NCBI RefSeq assembly: GCF_020171345.1
Contig: NZ_JAIUZM010000003.1
Coordinates: 124,001-188,000 of the forward strand
Direction of reading: 5' to 3'
Source of the DNA: Microbulbifer agarilyticus
Lineage (GTDB): Bacteria; Pseudomonadota; Gammaproteobacteria; Pseudomonadales; Cellvibrionaceae
DNA: 64,000 bases
Shown piece after piece: positions 49,435 to 57,960 of this stretch. The translations under genes were made by a program, and so were the position numbers. The notes below the pieces were generated by a model, which ran no database searches, was not told the origin of the DNA, and was given only the letters and a program-made list of their open reading frames with translations. The stretch's first letter is position 1. Each line of letters begins with the position of its first letter.

Positions 49435-49814
49435 CGCATTAAATCCACGACCAGTGCTTCCAGCTGAGGTGACGAGCCTCCGCGAACTGCTTCGTTAAGC
49501 TTTTCCGCATTACTCATCCCGTCTTCACCACGGCTTACCATCAGTAAGAAGCTGCGGTGGGACAGGGTGGCTTCCTCCACCGCCTCCTGGCGCACAATTT
49601 GGGCGAAATTAATATAGCCGCACTCCTTGAGCCAGGTCATTGCGCCCAGGCAGGCGAGGTGGCGGGGGGAGTGCAGGCCAAATTCGTCCGGGGTGTCGGG
49701 GCCGGAAATATCTTCCACGTAGATGGTCGCCGGAGCGGGGAACTGCTGGAACAGTGCCAGCAGAATACGCCCCGCATCGCGGTAAAAGTCGTGAATGTGC
49801 AGATCGTCCAGCAT
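49425..49814 (-). CDS. Small hypothetical protein
   Basis: A 129-residue protein without signal or membrane segment. Phrases such as DFYRDAGRILLALFQQFPAPATIYVEDISG and GLHSPRHLACLGAMTWLKECGYINF look like a helical, possibly winged-helix fold; I do not recognise a named family. It overlaps the 3' end of the convergent methyltransferase by 10 bases and lies 44 bases after alaA on the same strand. Confidence 0.65.
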   Translation of the reverse strand: MLDDLHIHDFYRDAGRILLALFQQFPAPATIYVEDISGPDTPDEFGLHSPRHLACLGAMTWLKECGYINFAQIVRQEAVEEATLSHRSFLLMVSRGEDGMSNAEKLNEAVRGGSSPQLEALVVDLMRHL

Positions 49815-49858
49815 GGTGCTCTATTGCCAGTATTCTTTTGCCAGTACTTAGCGGCTAA

Positions 49859-51073
49859 TTATTGGCTGTAGTGTTCAAGGAAATTGCCCAGCCGTGCAAT
49901 CGCGTGCGACAGGTCATCGGCGCGCGGCAGGAACACGATACGCAAGTGGTCCGGTTCATCCCAGTGGAAGGCGCTGCCCTGTACCAGCAGAATCTTTTCC
50001 TTGCGCAGAAACTCGAGCACAAAGCGCTCGTCATTTTCGATCTTGTGTTTATTCAGGTCCAGCTTGGGGAACAGGTAGATAGCACCCTGTGGCTTTACGC
50101 AGCTGACCCCAGGAATATCATTCAGCATGCGATACGCCAGATCGCGCTGCTGGCGCAGGCGGCCTCCGGGCAGCACCAGATCATTGATACTCTGGTAACC
50201 CCCCAGCGCTGTTTGTACCGCAAACATGGCCGGTACGTTACTGCACAGGCGCATAGACGAAAGAATGTCCATGCCCTGGATAAATCCCTTGGCGCGCTCC
50301 TTGGCGCCGCTGACAATCATCCACCCAGAGCGGAACCCCGCCAGACGGTAGGATTTGGACAGGCCGTTGAAGCTCAGGCACAGCACGTCTTGTGCCAGTG
50401 AGCCCATCGGCACGAACTCAGCATCGTCGTACAGGATTTTGCTATAGATCTCGTCGGCAAAAATTACCAGATTGTGCTGGCGGGCCAGCTCGACGATTTG
50501 CTCCAACAGCTCACGCGGGTATACGGCGCCGGTGGGGTTATTCGGGTTGATCACCACGATGCCGCGGGTGCGGGAAGTGATCTTCGACTTGATGTCTTCG
50601 ATATCCGGCAGCCAGCCCGCCTGCTCGTCACAGCGGTAGAGTACCGCTTTGGCGCCGGTCAAATTGGTGGCGGCCATCCACAGCGGGTAGTTGGGCATCG
50701 GCAACAGCATTTCATCGCCGTCGTTCAATAATGCCTGGGTGGACATGGAGATCAGCTCGGACACGCCGTTGCCGAGGTAGATGTCATCGATGTCCACGTC
50801 GGGAATGCCCAGTGTCTGGCATTCCTGCATGATGGCCTTGCGCGCAGCAAACAGGCCCTTGGATTCCACATAGCCCTGCGCCTGGGACAGGTTGTAAATC
50901 ACGTCCTGCAGGATTTCATCGGGCGCGTCGAAGCCGAAGGGTGCCGGATTGCCGATATTCAGCTTCATGATCCGGTGGCCTTCTTCTTCCAGGCGCGTGG
51001 CCTGCTCCATGACGGGTCCGCGAATCTCGTAACAGACCCCGTGGAGTTTTTGCGACTTGTGAATATCCTTCAT
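49859..51073 (-). CDS. alaA: Glutamate-pyruvate aminotransferase AlaA
   Basis: A 404-residue class I PLP aminotransferase. The AlaA start GVCYEIRGPVMEQATRLEEEG and HRIMKLNIGNPAPFGFDAP are characteristic. YLGNGVSELISMSTQALLNDG, NPNNPTGAVYP, FADEIYSKILYD (PLP Asp/Tyr) and SFNGLSKSYRLAGFRSGWM (PLP lysine) follow. It makes alanine from pyruvate and glutamate. The gene stands alone, divergent from msrB. Confidence 0.95.
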   Translation of the reverse strand: MKDIHKSQKLHGVCYEIRGPVMEQATRLEEEGHRIMKLNIGNPAPFGFDAPDEILQDVIYNLSQAQGYVESKGLFAARKAIMQECQTLGIPDVDIDDIYLGNGVSELISMSTQALLNDGDEMLLPMPNYPLWMAATNLTGAKAVLYRCDEQAGWLPDIEDIKSKITSRTRGIVVINPNNPTGAVYPRELLEQIVELARQHNLVIFADEIYSKILYDDAEFVPMGSLAQDVLCLSFNGLSKSYRLAGFRSGWMIVSGAKERAKGFIQGMDILSSMRLCSNVPAMFAVQTALGGYQSINDLVLPGGRLRQQRDLAYRMLNDIPGVSCVKPQGAIYLFPKLDLNKHKIENDERFVLEFLRKEKILLVQGSAFHWDEPDHLRIVFLPRADDLSHAIARLGNFLEHYSQ

Positions 51074-51352
51074 TGCAGCGTTCTTTAATTGGGCTCAGTA
51101 AATTGGGTTTGTGCGCATTGGCCCGGCTGTTTCGATGAAACTGTTTCCATGGGGCAGCCAGGCGGGCAAATTCGTTTCTCTCCAACGCTCGGACCTAGTA
51201 GGCTGTACTGCTCGTTGGTAAGGCAAACAGCGGCTGGTCGGCCCAGCAGTTGGGTGGGCGCCCCGGGGTGTGAGGTGCTGCCACAAAGTGTTTTGCCGGG
51301 GCAGGGTAATGCCGCTGGATACTGACTTTTCAGGCAAAAAAGGAGGCACAGT

Positions 51353-51760
51353 ATGGCAAAAGAAAAAGACGATAACTACTGGCGCGAGCGCCTGACTGCG
51401 GAAGAATTTCGTGTTTGCCGGGAAGCAGGGACCGAGCGTCCATTTACCGGTGAGTACTGGGACACCTTCGAAGACGGCAAGTACCTGTGTCGCTGCTGTC
51501 AGGAGGTACTGTTTCACTCGTCATCCAAGTTCGATGCCGGCTGTGGTTGGCCCAGCTTCGATGCGGCGGCGAGTACGGGGGTTGTTGAGGAACGCGCGGA
51601 CCACAGCTTGGGGATGCGGCGGGTTGAAATACTGTGCGCCAATTGCGGTAGCCATCTGGGGCATGTATTCCCCGATGGACCGACCGAGACCGGCTTGCGC
51701 TATTGTGTTAATTCACTGTCGGTAAAACTGGATCCGGATACCGAACCACAAGATGATTGA
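51353..51760 (+). CDS. msrB: Peptide-methionine (R)-S-oxide reductase MsrB
   Basis: A 135-residue enzyme; the ATG follows AAGGAGG. It has TGEYWDTFEDGKYLCRCCQEVLF, KFDAGCGWPSFD, the second half of the zinc site EILCANCGSHLGHVFPDG, and GLRYCVNSLSV with the catalytic cysteine. Both CxxC zinc pairs are present. It repairs oxidised methionine (R form). The DUF1499 gene follows after 39 bases. Confidence 0.96.
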   Translation: MAKEKDDNYWRERLTAEEFRVCREAGTERPFTGEYWDTFEDGKYLCRCCQEVLFHSSSKFDAGCGWPSFDAAASTGVVEERADHSLGMRRVEILCANCGSHLGHVFPDGPTETGLRYCVNSLSVKLDPDTEPQDD

Positions 51761-51799
51761 GCCCGTGTTTAGGGGCTGGGGTAAAGCAGGAGGCTGACT

Positions 51800-52690
51800 A
51801 TGCTGCGTTCCGGGCGTCCACGTCACTGGAGTCGCTGGCTATATCGTATCCAATGGACCTTGATTGCGTTGATAGGCCTTGCGATTGTCGCGGTGCGGGT
51901 AGGCCTGCTGAAGCTGGATTCGACCTACTCCGTGTTTTCCGTCCTCGGCCTGTCGATGATTGCCGTAGCGCTTTTTGCCATGCTGGTGTTCCTGTGGGGC
52001 ATGGTGCGACGGAATGCCGAGGCCCGGACCTCAGCATTGTGGGCCATGTTACTGGCGGTCATTCCGGTAGCGGTGCCGATGATGTTGGTCGGCCAGCAGA
52101 ACCTGAATACGCCGGCGCTATACGACATAACGACCGACCTGAAAGACCCACCGGAATTTGACATGCTGATCTCTTTGCGCAACGAGGGCGACAACAGTCC
52201 GGATTACCCCGGGCGCGTCTCTGCAGAGATTCAAGCCGCCACGCCCGCCTACGCCGATATCAAGCCGCTGGTTGTCGATGTGCCGGCACGGAAGGTTATT
52301 GAGCATGCAGAGACGGTAGCGCGTGAGCTGGGCTGGCGGGTGATTGCCGTTCAGCCCGCCAAGGGGCGGCTGGAATTGGTCGCACGCACCCCGTTCCTTG
52401 GCCTGACTCAGGACATCGTGGTACGTGTCCGCCCGCTGGAACCGGAGAAGTCCGCCGAGTCAGGGGCGGATGAAACGCCGTCTGATCAGCAGAAAAAAGA
52501 GGCGAATGAGCAGCAGAGTGCGGCGGTAGCGACAGGCAAACAAGGGCCGGTGAGAGTGGATGTGCGTTCCGCTTCCCGTACCGGTGCTCGTGATTTGGGG
52601 AGTAATGCGGCGAGCATCCGTCTCTTTCTTGAGCACCTGCAGGAGCGATTGCGGTACTCAGCGGAAGGGGAGCCTGCGGTGGCGCAGTAA
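51800..52690 (+). CDS. DUF1499 family membrane protein
   Basis: A 296-residue protein starting after CAGGAGG. Three membrane helices occupy residues 10-110 (ALIGLAIVAVRVGLL; SVLGLSMIAVALFAMLVFLWG; WAMLLAVIPVAVPMMLVG). The C-terminal DUF1499 domain has ARKVIEHAETVARELGWRVIAVQ and SASRTGARDLGSNAASIRLFL, interrupted by a Glu/Gln-rich insert at about residues 215-245. Function unknown. The insert is unusual low-complexity sequence within the domain. Confidence 0.82.
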   Translation: MLRSGRPRHWSRWLYRIQWTLIALIGLAIVAVRVGLLKLDSTYSVFSVLGLSMIAVALFAMLVFLWGMVRRNAEARTSALWAMLLAVIPVAVPMMLVGQQNLNTPALYDITTDLKDPPEFDMLISLRNEGDNSPDYPGRVSAEIQAATPAYADIKPLVVDVPARKVIEHAETVARELGWRVIAVQPAKGRLELVARTPFLGLTQDIVVRVRPLEPEKSAESGADETPSDQQKKEANEQQSAAVATGKQGPVRVDVRSASRTGARDLGSNAASIRLFLEHLQERLRYSAEGEPAVAQ

Positions 52691-52792
52691 TTGCTGGTCA
52701 TCCGAATCAAGTAATTCTGCGGGTTTTGGCCGCTGGTTGTGTAAGTGTCTGTATGGAAAGGAAAAATTTCTGGAAAAGTTTTAAAACGGGTG

Positions 52793-52821
52793 TTGACAGC
52801 CCCCCGGCCTCTCCATAGAAT
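52793..52821 (+). promoter_or_regulatory. Sigma-70 promoter of the tRNA-Glu/Gly operon
   Basis: Perfect -35 TTGACA at 52793-52798 and -10 TAGAAT at 52816-52821 with 17-base spacing. A GCGCCCC discriminator follows, typical of stringently controlled stable-RNA promoters. The first tRNA starts about 60 bases downstream of the expected start site. Confidence 0.92.
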
Positions 52822-52887
52822 GCGCCCCACTTCGACGCAGTACTGACTTGCGGAAACGACGGTCAGCAACGCTAAGAAGGATTCTGG

Positions 52888-52963
52888 GTCCCCATCGTCT
52901 AGAGGCCTAGGACACCGCCCTTTCACGGCGGTAACAGGGGTTCGACTCCCCTTGGGGATGCCA
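52888..52963 (+). tRNA. tRNA-Glu (anticodon TTC), copy 1
   Basis: A 76-base cloverleaf with CCA. The anticodon loop CTTTCAC gives TTC and the T-arm is GGGGTTCGACTCCCC. The first acceptor pair is G-U. Identical to the copy at 53145. Confidence 0.97.
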
Positions 52964-52964
52964 C

Positions 52965-53040
52965 GCGGGAATAGCTCAGTTGGTAGAGCGCAACCTTGCC
53001 AAGGTTGAGGTCGCCGGTTCGAACCCGGTTTCCCGCTCCA
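52965..53040 (+). tRNA. tRNA-Gly (anticodon GCC), copy 1
   Basis: A 76-base cloverleaf with CCA; the anticodon loop TTGCCAA gives GCC. It begins one base after tRNA-Glu copy 1, so both are processed from one transcript. Identical to the copy at 53259. Confidence 0.97.
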
Positions 53041-53144
53041 AGTTTTTGTTCACCGGCTTAAGCGGGTGAATAGGTAGATCGAAATGCTCGTAAGAGTGTT
53101 TGGGTTTACCAAACTCAACCTCCTTGAGGTTGGGAATGTTCTAT

Positions 53145-53220
53145 GTCCCCATCGTCTAGAGGCCTAGGACACCGCCCTTTCACGGCGGTAACAGGGGTTC
53201 GACTCCCCTTGGGGATGCCA
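53145..53220 (+). tRNA. tRNA-Glu (anticodon TTC), copy 2
   Basis: Base-for-base copy of the tRNA-Glu at 52888. The preceding 104-base spacer holds small hairpins, including CAACCTC/GAGGTTG, that may guide processing. Confidence 0.97.
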
Positions 53221-53258
53221 ATGCTGTGAAGCTGCATTAGCGGCTTTGCCACAGGATT

Positions 53259-53334
53259 GCGGGAATAGCTCAGTTGGTAGAGCGCAACCTTGCCAAGGTT
53301 GAGGTCGCCGGTTCGAACCCGGTTTCCCGCTCCA
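53259..53334 (+). tRNA. tRNA-Gly (anticodon GCC), copy 2
   Basis: Base-for-base copy of the tRNA-Gly at 52965, here 38 bases after tRNA-Glu copy 2. It is the last gene of the tRNA operon, followed by a terminator. Confidence 0.97.
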
Positions 53335-53340
53335 AAACGA

Positions 53341-53368
53341 AAAGCCGCTCTTTGAGCGGCTTTTTTTT
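53341..53368 (+). terminator. Rho-independent terminator of the tRNA operon
   Basis: Stem AAAGCCGCTC/GAGCGGCTTT with TTT loop and a run of eight T residues, just after tRNA-Gly copy 2. Confidence 0.95.
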
Positions 53369-53483
53369 GTCTGTTTTTCGGCTAGCTTGTTTTTCAATGG
53401 GTTCTTTCGTTTCCGGTTGCGGTTGAAATGTTGCCGCTACGGGCGTTGAATAGCGTCTCCCTGCACAGGAATAGCAACCACTT

Positions 53484-54425
53484 ATGACTGCCGCACTCTC
53501 CATTCGCAATCTTCAGAAAACCTACGACAACGGTTTCCAGGCATTAAAAGGCATCAGTTTTGAGGTGCAGCCGGGCGACTTCTTTGCACTGCTCGGCCCC
53601 AATGGGGCGGGCAAGTCCACCACAATTGGCATTCTCTGTTCTCTGGTGCGCAAGACCGGTGGCAGCGTGTCCATCTTTGGGATCGATATCGACAGGGATT
53701 TCCCTGGCGCCAAGCAGCAGCTGGGCGTGGTGCCGCAGGAGTTCAATTTCAGCCAGTTTGAAAAGGTGTTCGACATTGTCTGCACCCAGGGTGGTTTTTA
53801 CGGCATGCCGCGTAAGCTGGCCGAAGAGCGCACCGAGAAGTACCTGCGCAAGCTGGGCTTGTGGGACAAGCGCGCTACCCAGGCGCGGATGCTGTCCGGC
53901 GGCATGAAGCGCCGCTTGATGATTGCGCGTGCACTGATCCACGAGCCCAAGTTGTTGATTCTGGATGAGCCCACCGCGGGTGTGGACATCGAGCTGCGCC
54001 GCTCCATGTGGGAATTCCTGCAGGAGATCAATGCCCAGGGTACGACCATCATCCTCACCACCCACTATCTGGAAGAGGCCGAGAGCCTCTGTCGCAACAT
54101 CGCGATTATCGATAAGGGGGAAATTATTGAGAACACCTCAATCAAGTCCCTGATCAAGACCCTGAGCAAGGAGGTCTTCATTCTGGATTGCCTTGAAAAG
54201 CTGAGTGAGGCACCGGACTTCGGGTCTTTCGATGGCCGCTTGTTGGATGAGCACAGCCTCGAAGTGACGGTGGAGAAGGGGCAGTCCCTGTCGGAATTGT
54301 TCGCCCACCTGAGTGCGCAAAACGTTTCCGTGACCAGTATGCGAAACCGCGCCAACCGCCTTGAGGAACTGTTTGTTTCCCTGCTGGCGGAAAATAAGAA
54401 GCAAGAAGCGGAGATGGGAGAATGA
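53484..54425 (+). CDS. ABC transporter ATP-binding protein, YadG-like
   Basis: A 313-residue ATPase of the ABC-2 type. Walker A LLGPNGAGKSTTIGIL lies near residue 37, the signature MLSGGMKRRLMIARALI near 137, Walker B LLILDEPTAGVD near 158, and the switch histidine in ILTTHYLEEAE. A C-terminal extension (about 80 residues) is typical of the YadG group. It pairs with the permease gene whose ATG overlaps its stop by four bases. Cargo unknown. Confidence 0.93.
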   Translation: MTAALSIRNLQKTYDNGFQALKGISFEVQPGDFFALLGPNGAGKSTTIGILCSLVRKTGGSVSIFGIDIDRDFPGAKQQLGVVPQEFNFSQFEKVFDIVCTQGGFYGMPRKLAEERTEKYLRKLGLWDKRATQARMLSGGMKRRLMIARALIHEPKLLILDEPTAGVDIELRRSMWEFLQEINAQGTTIILTTHYLEEAESLCRNIAIIDKGEIIENTSIKSLIKTLSKEVFILDCLEKLSEAPDFGSFDGRLLDEHSLEVTVEKGQSLSELFAHLSAQNVSVTSMRNRANRLEELFVSLLAENKKQEAEMGE

Positions 54426-55201
54426 GTGTGAGCCCACAACTGATCTGGACTTCGTTCTCTACGATTTTCCGTCGCGAGGTGCGCCGATTTATGCGTATCT
54501 GGCCGCAGACCCTGGTGCCGCCGGTTATCACCATGTCACTGTACTTTGTGATTTTTGGTTCGTTGATCGGCAGTCGCATCGGCGAAATGGGGGGTTACTC
54601 CTACATGGAGTTCGTGGTGCCTGGCCTGATTATGATGGCGGTAATCACCAACTCGTATTCGAACGTGGTGTCTTCCTTCTATAGCGCGAAATTCCAGCGC
54701 AGTGTGGAGGAGTTACTGGTGTCGCCAACGCCCAACTGGGTGGTCATGTCGGGCTATGTGTTGGGCGGCGTTGCGCGCGGTTTAATTGTCGGGTTTATCG
54801 TGACCGTGATCGCGCTGATTTTTACCTCGCTCACCATTCAGCACATTGGGCTCACGATTCTGATCGTGTTTATGACCTCTGTGTTGTTCGCCTTGGCGGG
54901 CTTTATCAATGCGATCTTTGCCAACAGCTTTGACGATATTTCGATTATTCCAACCTTTGTGCTGACGCCACTGACCTACCTCGGCGGGGTGTTTTACTCC
55001 ATTGAGCTGCTGTCCCCGTTCTGGCAGGCACTGTCCAAGTTGAACCCGGTACTCTATATGGTGAATGCGTTCCGCTACGGAGTGTTGGGTGTTTCCGATA
55101 TTAATGTGGCTTGGGCATTTGCCGGTGTGCTGCTGTTTATCGCGCTGCTGTCTGGCTGGGCTTTGCACCTGATGCGTCACGGCAAACGGCTGCGTCACTA
55201 A
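54422..55201 (+). CDS. ABC-2 type transporter permease, YadH-like
   Basis: A 259-residue membrane protein with six helices. It has the ABC-2 features FMRIWPQTLVPPVITMSLYFVIFGSLIG, MEFVVPGLIMMAVITNSYSNVVSSF, and the conserved TFVLTPLTYLGGVFYSIELL. ATGA overlap with the ATPase gene shows coupling. An exporter of a hydrophobic compound or polysaccharide-like cargo is usual for this family; here it is unassigned. queF follows after 32 bases. Confidence 0.92.
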   Translation: MSVSPQLIWTSFSTIFRREVRRFMRIWPQTLVPPVITMSLYFVIFGSLIGSRIGEMGGYSYMEFVVPGLIMMAVITNSYSNVVSSFYSAKFQRSVEELLVSPTPNWVVMSGYVLGGVARGLIVGFIVTVIALIFTSLTIQHIGLTILIVFMTSVLFALAGFINAIFANSFDDISIIPTFVLTPLTYLGGVFYSIELLSPFWQALSKLNPVLYMVNAFRYGVLGVSDINVAWAFAGVLLFIALLSGWALHLMRHGKRLRH

Positions 55202-55233
55202 TCGATCGAACAATTTCGGATTTGAGCAAAGGT

Positions 55234-56064
55234 ATGAACCGAGAAGACTGGCAGAACCTCCCGCTGGGCCAGGAAACCCGCTACGAGAGCAAGTACAACC
55301 CTGGGTTGTTGCACCCCATCCCGCGTGCAGTTTCGCGCAAGCAGTTGGGGCTGGAAGGGCAGGTGCTACCGTTTAGTGGTGCGGATGAATGGTGGGGGTT
55401 TGAGCTGTCGTGGCTGAATCCGAAGGGTGTGCCGCAGGTGGCAGTGGCGCGCTTCCGCTTTGCCGCCTCCAGCCCGTCAATGATCGAATCCAAATCGTTC
55501 AAGTTGTATCTGAACTCCTTGAATCAGACCGAGTTCGCGTCGCCCGACGCAGTGCGTGAGGTGTTGGAGAAAGACCTGAGCGCGGCGGCTGGCAGCGACG
55601 TTGCGGTTACCCTGTTTGACGTGGACGATTCCGCGTTGGCGGTGCATGCGCCGCAGGGTGAGTGCCTGGATGGGCTGGATATTGAAACTCGTACCTACGA
55701 GCCGGATGCGGCGCTGCTCAAGCTGAAGCCGGGCGGCGAGGTCGTCGAAGAAACCTTGTTCAGTCACCTGCTGCGCAGCAATTGCCCGGTCACCGGTCAA
55801 CCTGACTGGGCCACGGTATCGATTCAATATCGTGGGCCAGCATTGGACCGCGAGGGTTTGCTCGCCTACATCATTTCATTCCGCGAGCATCAGGACTTCC
55901 ACGAACACTGTGTCGAGCGTATCTACTGCGATCTGCAGCGCCTCGCAGCCTTTGAAGAATTGACCGTTTGTGCACGCTATACCCGCCGCGGTGGGCTGGA
56001 TATCAATCCGCTGCGCACATCCTCAGGCACCATCGAGTTTCCTCCGCGCTACGGGCGCCAGTAA
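55234..56064 (+). CDS. queF: NADPH-dependent 7-cyano-7-deazaguanine reductase QueF (bimodular)
   Basis: A 276-residue protein from the ATG at 55234 (GAGCAAAGG upstream). QueF reduces preQ0 to preQ1 for queuosine in tRNA. It has the N-terminal module ADEWWGFELSWLNPKGVPQVA, the substrate-region SPSMIESKSFKLYLNSLNQTEF (residues about 86-107), and LLRSNCPVTGQPDWATVSIQY with the catalytic cysteine near 190. The length matches the long E. coli-like type, not the 160-residue type. It seems co-transcribed with the ABC exporter. Confidence 0.96.
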   Translation: MNREDWQNLPLGQETRYESKYNPGLLHPIPRAVSRKQLGLEGQVLPFSGADEWWGFELSWLNPKGVPQVAVARFRFAASSPSMIESKSFKLYLNSLNQTEFASPDAVREVLEKDLSAAAGSDVAVTLFDVDDSALAVHAPQGECLDGLDIETRTYEPDAALLKLKPGGEVVEETLFSHLLRSNCPVTGQPDWATVSIQYRGPALDREGLLAYIISFREHQDFHEHCVERIYCDLQRLAAFEELTVCARYTRRGGLDINPLRTSSGTIEFPPRYGRQ

Positions 56065-56129
56065 GCCGCTCGGTAAAGAGGGGGAGCGTAGGGTGGTCTG
56101 TAATATGGGGGCTATCTGGGGCGGCTGCC

Positions 56130-57524
56130 TCAGATAATGACTTTGCTTTTCAGGCGTGCCTGCGCATCTTTGAGTGCGCGCAACACTTTCTCTTTGTCGT
56201 AGTTGCGCACCTTGTCCAAATCCAGGTGCATGGCAAAACCCGGCGCATGTTCTTCCAGATAGGCCTGCTTGCCGCCTAGATTCTTGCGCAGGTCCGTTAC
56301 CGAATAGACCTTCACCGGGGTGCTGAAGCCTTTCACGGTCACATGTCCCTTGTCGCGGCACATCACCGTCTGTTTGATCATTGCCCAGGTCTCGTGGCTC
56401 ACCAGAATTTCGCCCGGGTCCGCGGCACTTTCCAATCGCGCGGCCAGGTTCACGTGGGTACCCATCACCGTATAGGTTTGATGATCGGCGGTGCCGAACA
56501 CACCCACGGTGCAATAGCCGGTATTGATGCCCATGCGAATTTGCAGTGGGTGTGAGATGCCCTGGTTGTACCACTCCTGCATCATTTCGCTGACCCGCTT
56601 GCGCATCGCCAGCGCCATCGCCACACAGCGCAGCGCGTCGGACTTTGGCCCCTTGCTCTGGTCATCCCCGAATACCACCATCACCGCATCACCGATAAAT
56701 TTATCGATGGTGCCGCCGTAATGTGCCACGATGCGCGACATCTCGGTGAGGTAGTTATTGAGCAGGCGGGTGAGCGTTTCCGCTTCCATCTCTTCGGTGA
56801 GCTGGCTGAAATCTTTGATATCGGAAAAGAACACCGTCAGCAGTTTGCGCTCGGTGACGATTTCCTTGTCTTTGCCGGTGGTTACCGCGCGCCACAGGCG
56901 CTTGGGCAGGTAGCGGGACAGCTTGTAGCTGGCGATATTCGCAATGCGCTGCTCTTTGCTCAGTTTTTCGTTGCTGCTGCGCAGCTGGGAAATCTGCTTG
57001 TGCATGTAAAACGCATAGCAGCAGAAATAGGTGAACACGCCGATCAGGCTGGCTGCGCTGATATTCAGGTCTGCGTTTACTACCAGGGCAGGGCGGTGCA
57101 CCAGATAGCCGGCACCAACGCCCATGAGTAGTGCCGTATTGTGCTCAAACCAGCTGCGACCGCCGCCCTGGGTGAGCGCGTGGAACTGCACCATGGTGAG
57201 GAACAGCAGGCTGGGCAGCAGGTTGAAGTTGGCAAGCGCCATGGCCATACCGATAAGCAGTGCATCGGTGAACGACAGCCAACGGCGAATTTCTTCGCGC
57301 TTTTCCTGGCTGGCGCGCAAGGCAATGCGGTAGGCCGTTGGAATGTACACCAGGAGCAGCGCTGCCATGCCCAACGGCAACAGAGTGGATTGCGATAATA
57401 GGGAAGACCAGTTGATGCTGTTAAGCAGGGTGCCCGCCGCCGCGAAACAGATCAACGCGCGGAAATACAGCGGATACCGCGAATCCGATGTTAGGCCGTT
57501 GTTTTCTTCGGGCTGGTTCTGCAT
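56130..57524 (-). CDS. cyaB: MASE2-domain class III adenylate cyclase, CyaB-like
   Basis: A 464-residue protein. About six membrane helices in residues 20-185 form a MASE2-type sensor. A linker with SYKLSRYLPKRLWRAV leads to a class III cyclase domain: LLTVFFSDIKDFSQL with the metal Asp, GGTIDKFIGDAVMVVFGDD, and QTYTVMGTHVNLAARLE. The layout matches CyaB of Pseudomonas aeruginosa, which makes most of the cAMP that activates Vfr. The ATG at 57524 is used; a GTG two codons earlier is possible. The tail after residue 430 is variable. Confidence 0.9.
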   Translation of the reverse strand: MQNQPEENNGLTSDSRYPLYFRALICFAAAGTLLNSINWSSLLSQSTLLPLGMAALLLVYIPTAYRIALRASQEKREEIRRWLSFTDALLIGMAMALANFNLLPSLLFLTMVQFHALTQGGGRSWFEHNTALLMGVGAGYLVHRPALVVNADLNISAASLIGVFTYFCCYAFYMHKQISQLRSSNEKLSKEQRIANIASYKLSRYLPKRLWRAVTTGKDKEIVTERKLLTVFFSDIKDFSQLTEEMEAETLTRLLNNYLTEMSRIVAHYGGTIDKFIGDAVMVVFGDDQSKGPKSDALRCVAMALAMRKRVSEMMQEWYNQGISHPLQIRMGINTGYCTVGVFGTADHQTYTVMGTHVNLAARLESAADPGEILVSHETWAMIKQTVMCRDKGHVTVKGFSTPVKVYSVTDLRKNLGGKQAYLEEHAPGFAMHLDLDKVRNYDKEKVLRALKDAQARLKSKVII

Positions 57525-57960
57525 GACCACTGAATCTTTTTAATTCTGTACTGCAAAAACGGAACGGGTGTAGGCGGCGTTTCGCAGAGGTTCTCTGGGA
57601 GCTTGTTGTTTTCTTTTTGTCCACATTGCCGAGCGCAGTCGGGACTCCGACCATTGCCGCAGGTATGGAATTGATAGCCCTGCAGCACTGTGACCTGAAC
57701 ATCTCTTGGGGGTAGGCTCCGTCAGATGGAGGGGATTCCGCAAGAATTATTGGAATTACGTGGTTCAGATCACCGACAGGCGCAAAGTTTACCCTCTACT
57801 GGTGGGGAAAGCGATGTCATTTGAGAATCTTGTTCTAAAAATGGACGGTCGTCCATAAGAAATCCGCGCGATCAATAGGGTAAAATCACGCTCATTCGGG
57901 GTTGGCGCCTAATTCAGCCTTCAACCTTTACATAAATGACGCAGTACTCAGGAGACAAAA
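57525..57960. other. Intergenic region between cyaB and nitroreductase
   Basis: A 436-base stretch with no gene I can support. It contains the palindrome at 57841-57856, listed separately. TAAAAT at 57881 could be a -10 element for the nitroreductase gene, but its -35 partner is poor. Confidence 0.4.
57841..57856. promoter_or_regulatory. 16-bp palindrome upstream of nitroreductase, candidate operator
   Basis: ATGGACG and CGTCCAT form perfect 7-base arms around a GT spacer, 104 bases before the nitroreductase ATG. Size and symmetry suit a dimeric repressor such as a TetR-family protein, but no such gene lies nearby. A chance palindrome is possible. Confidence 0.4.

Noticed and set aside
52980..53340. 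Integrated element at the tRNA-Gly genes
   Set aside because: The duplicated tRNAs are complete, and no integrase or foreign genes follow; the next gene is an ordinary ABC exporter.
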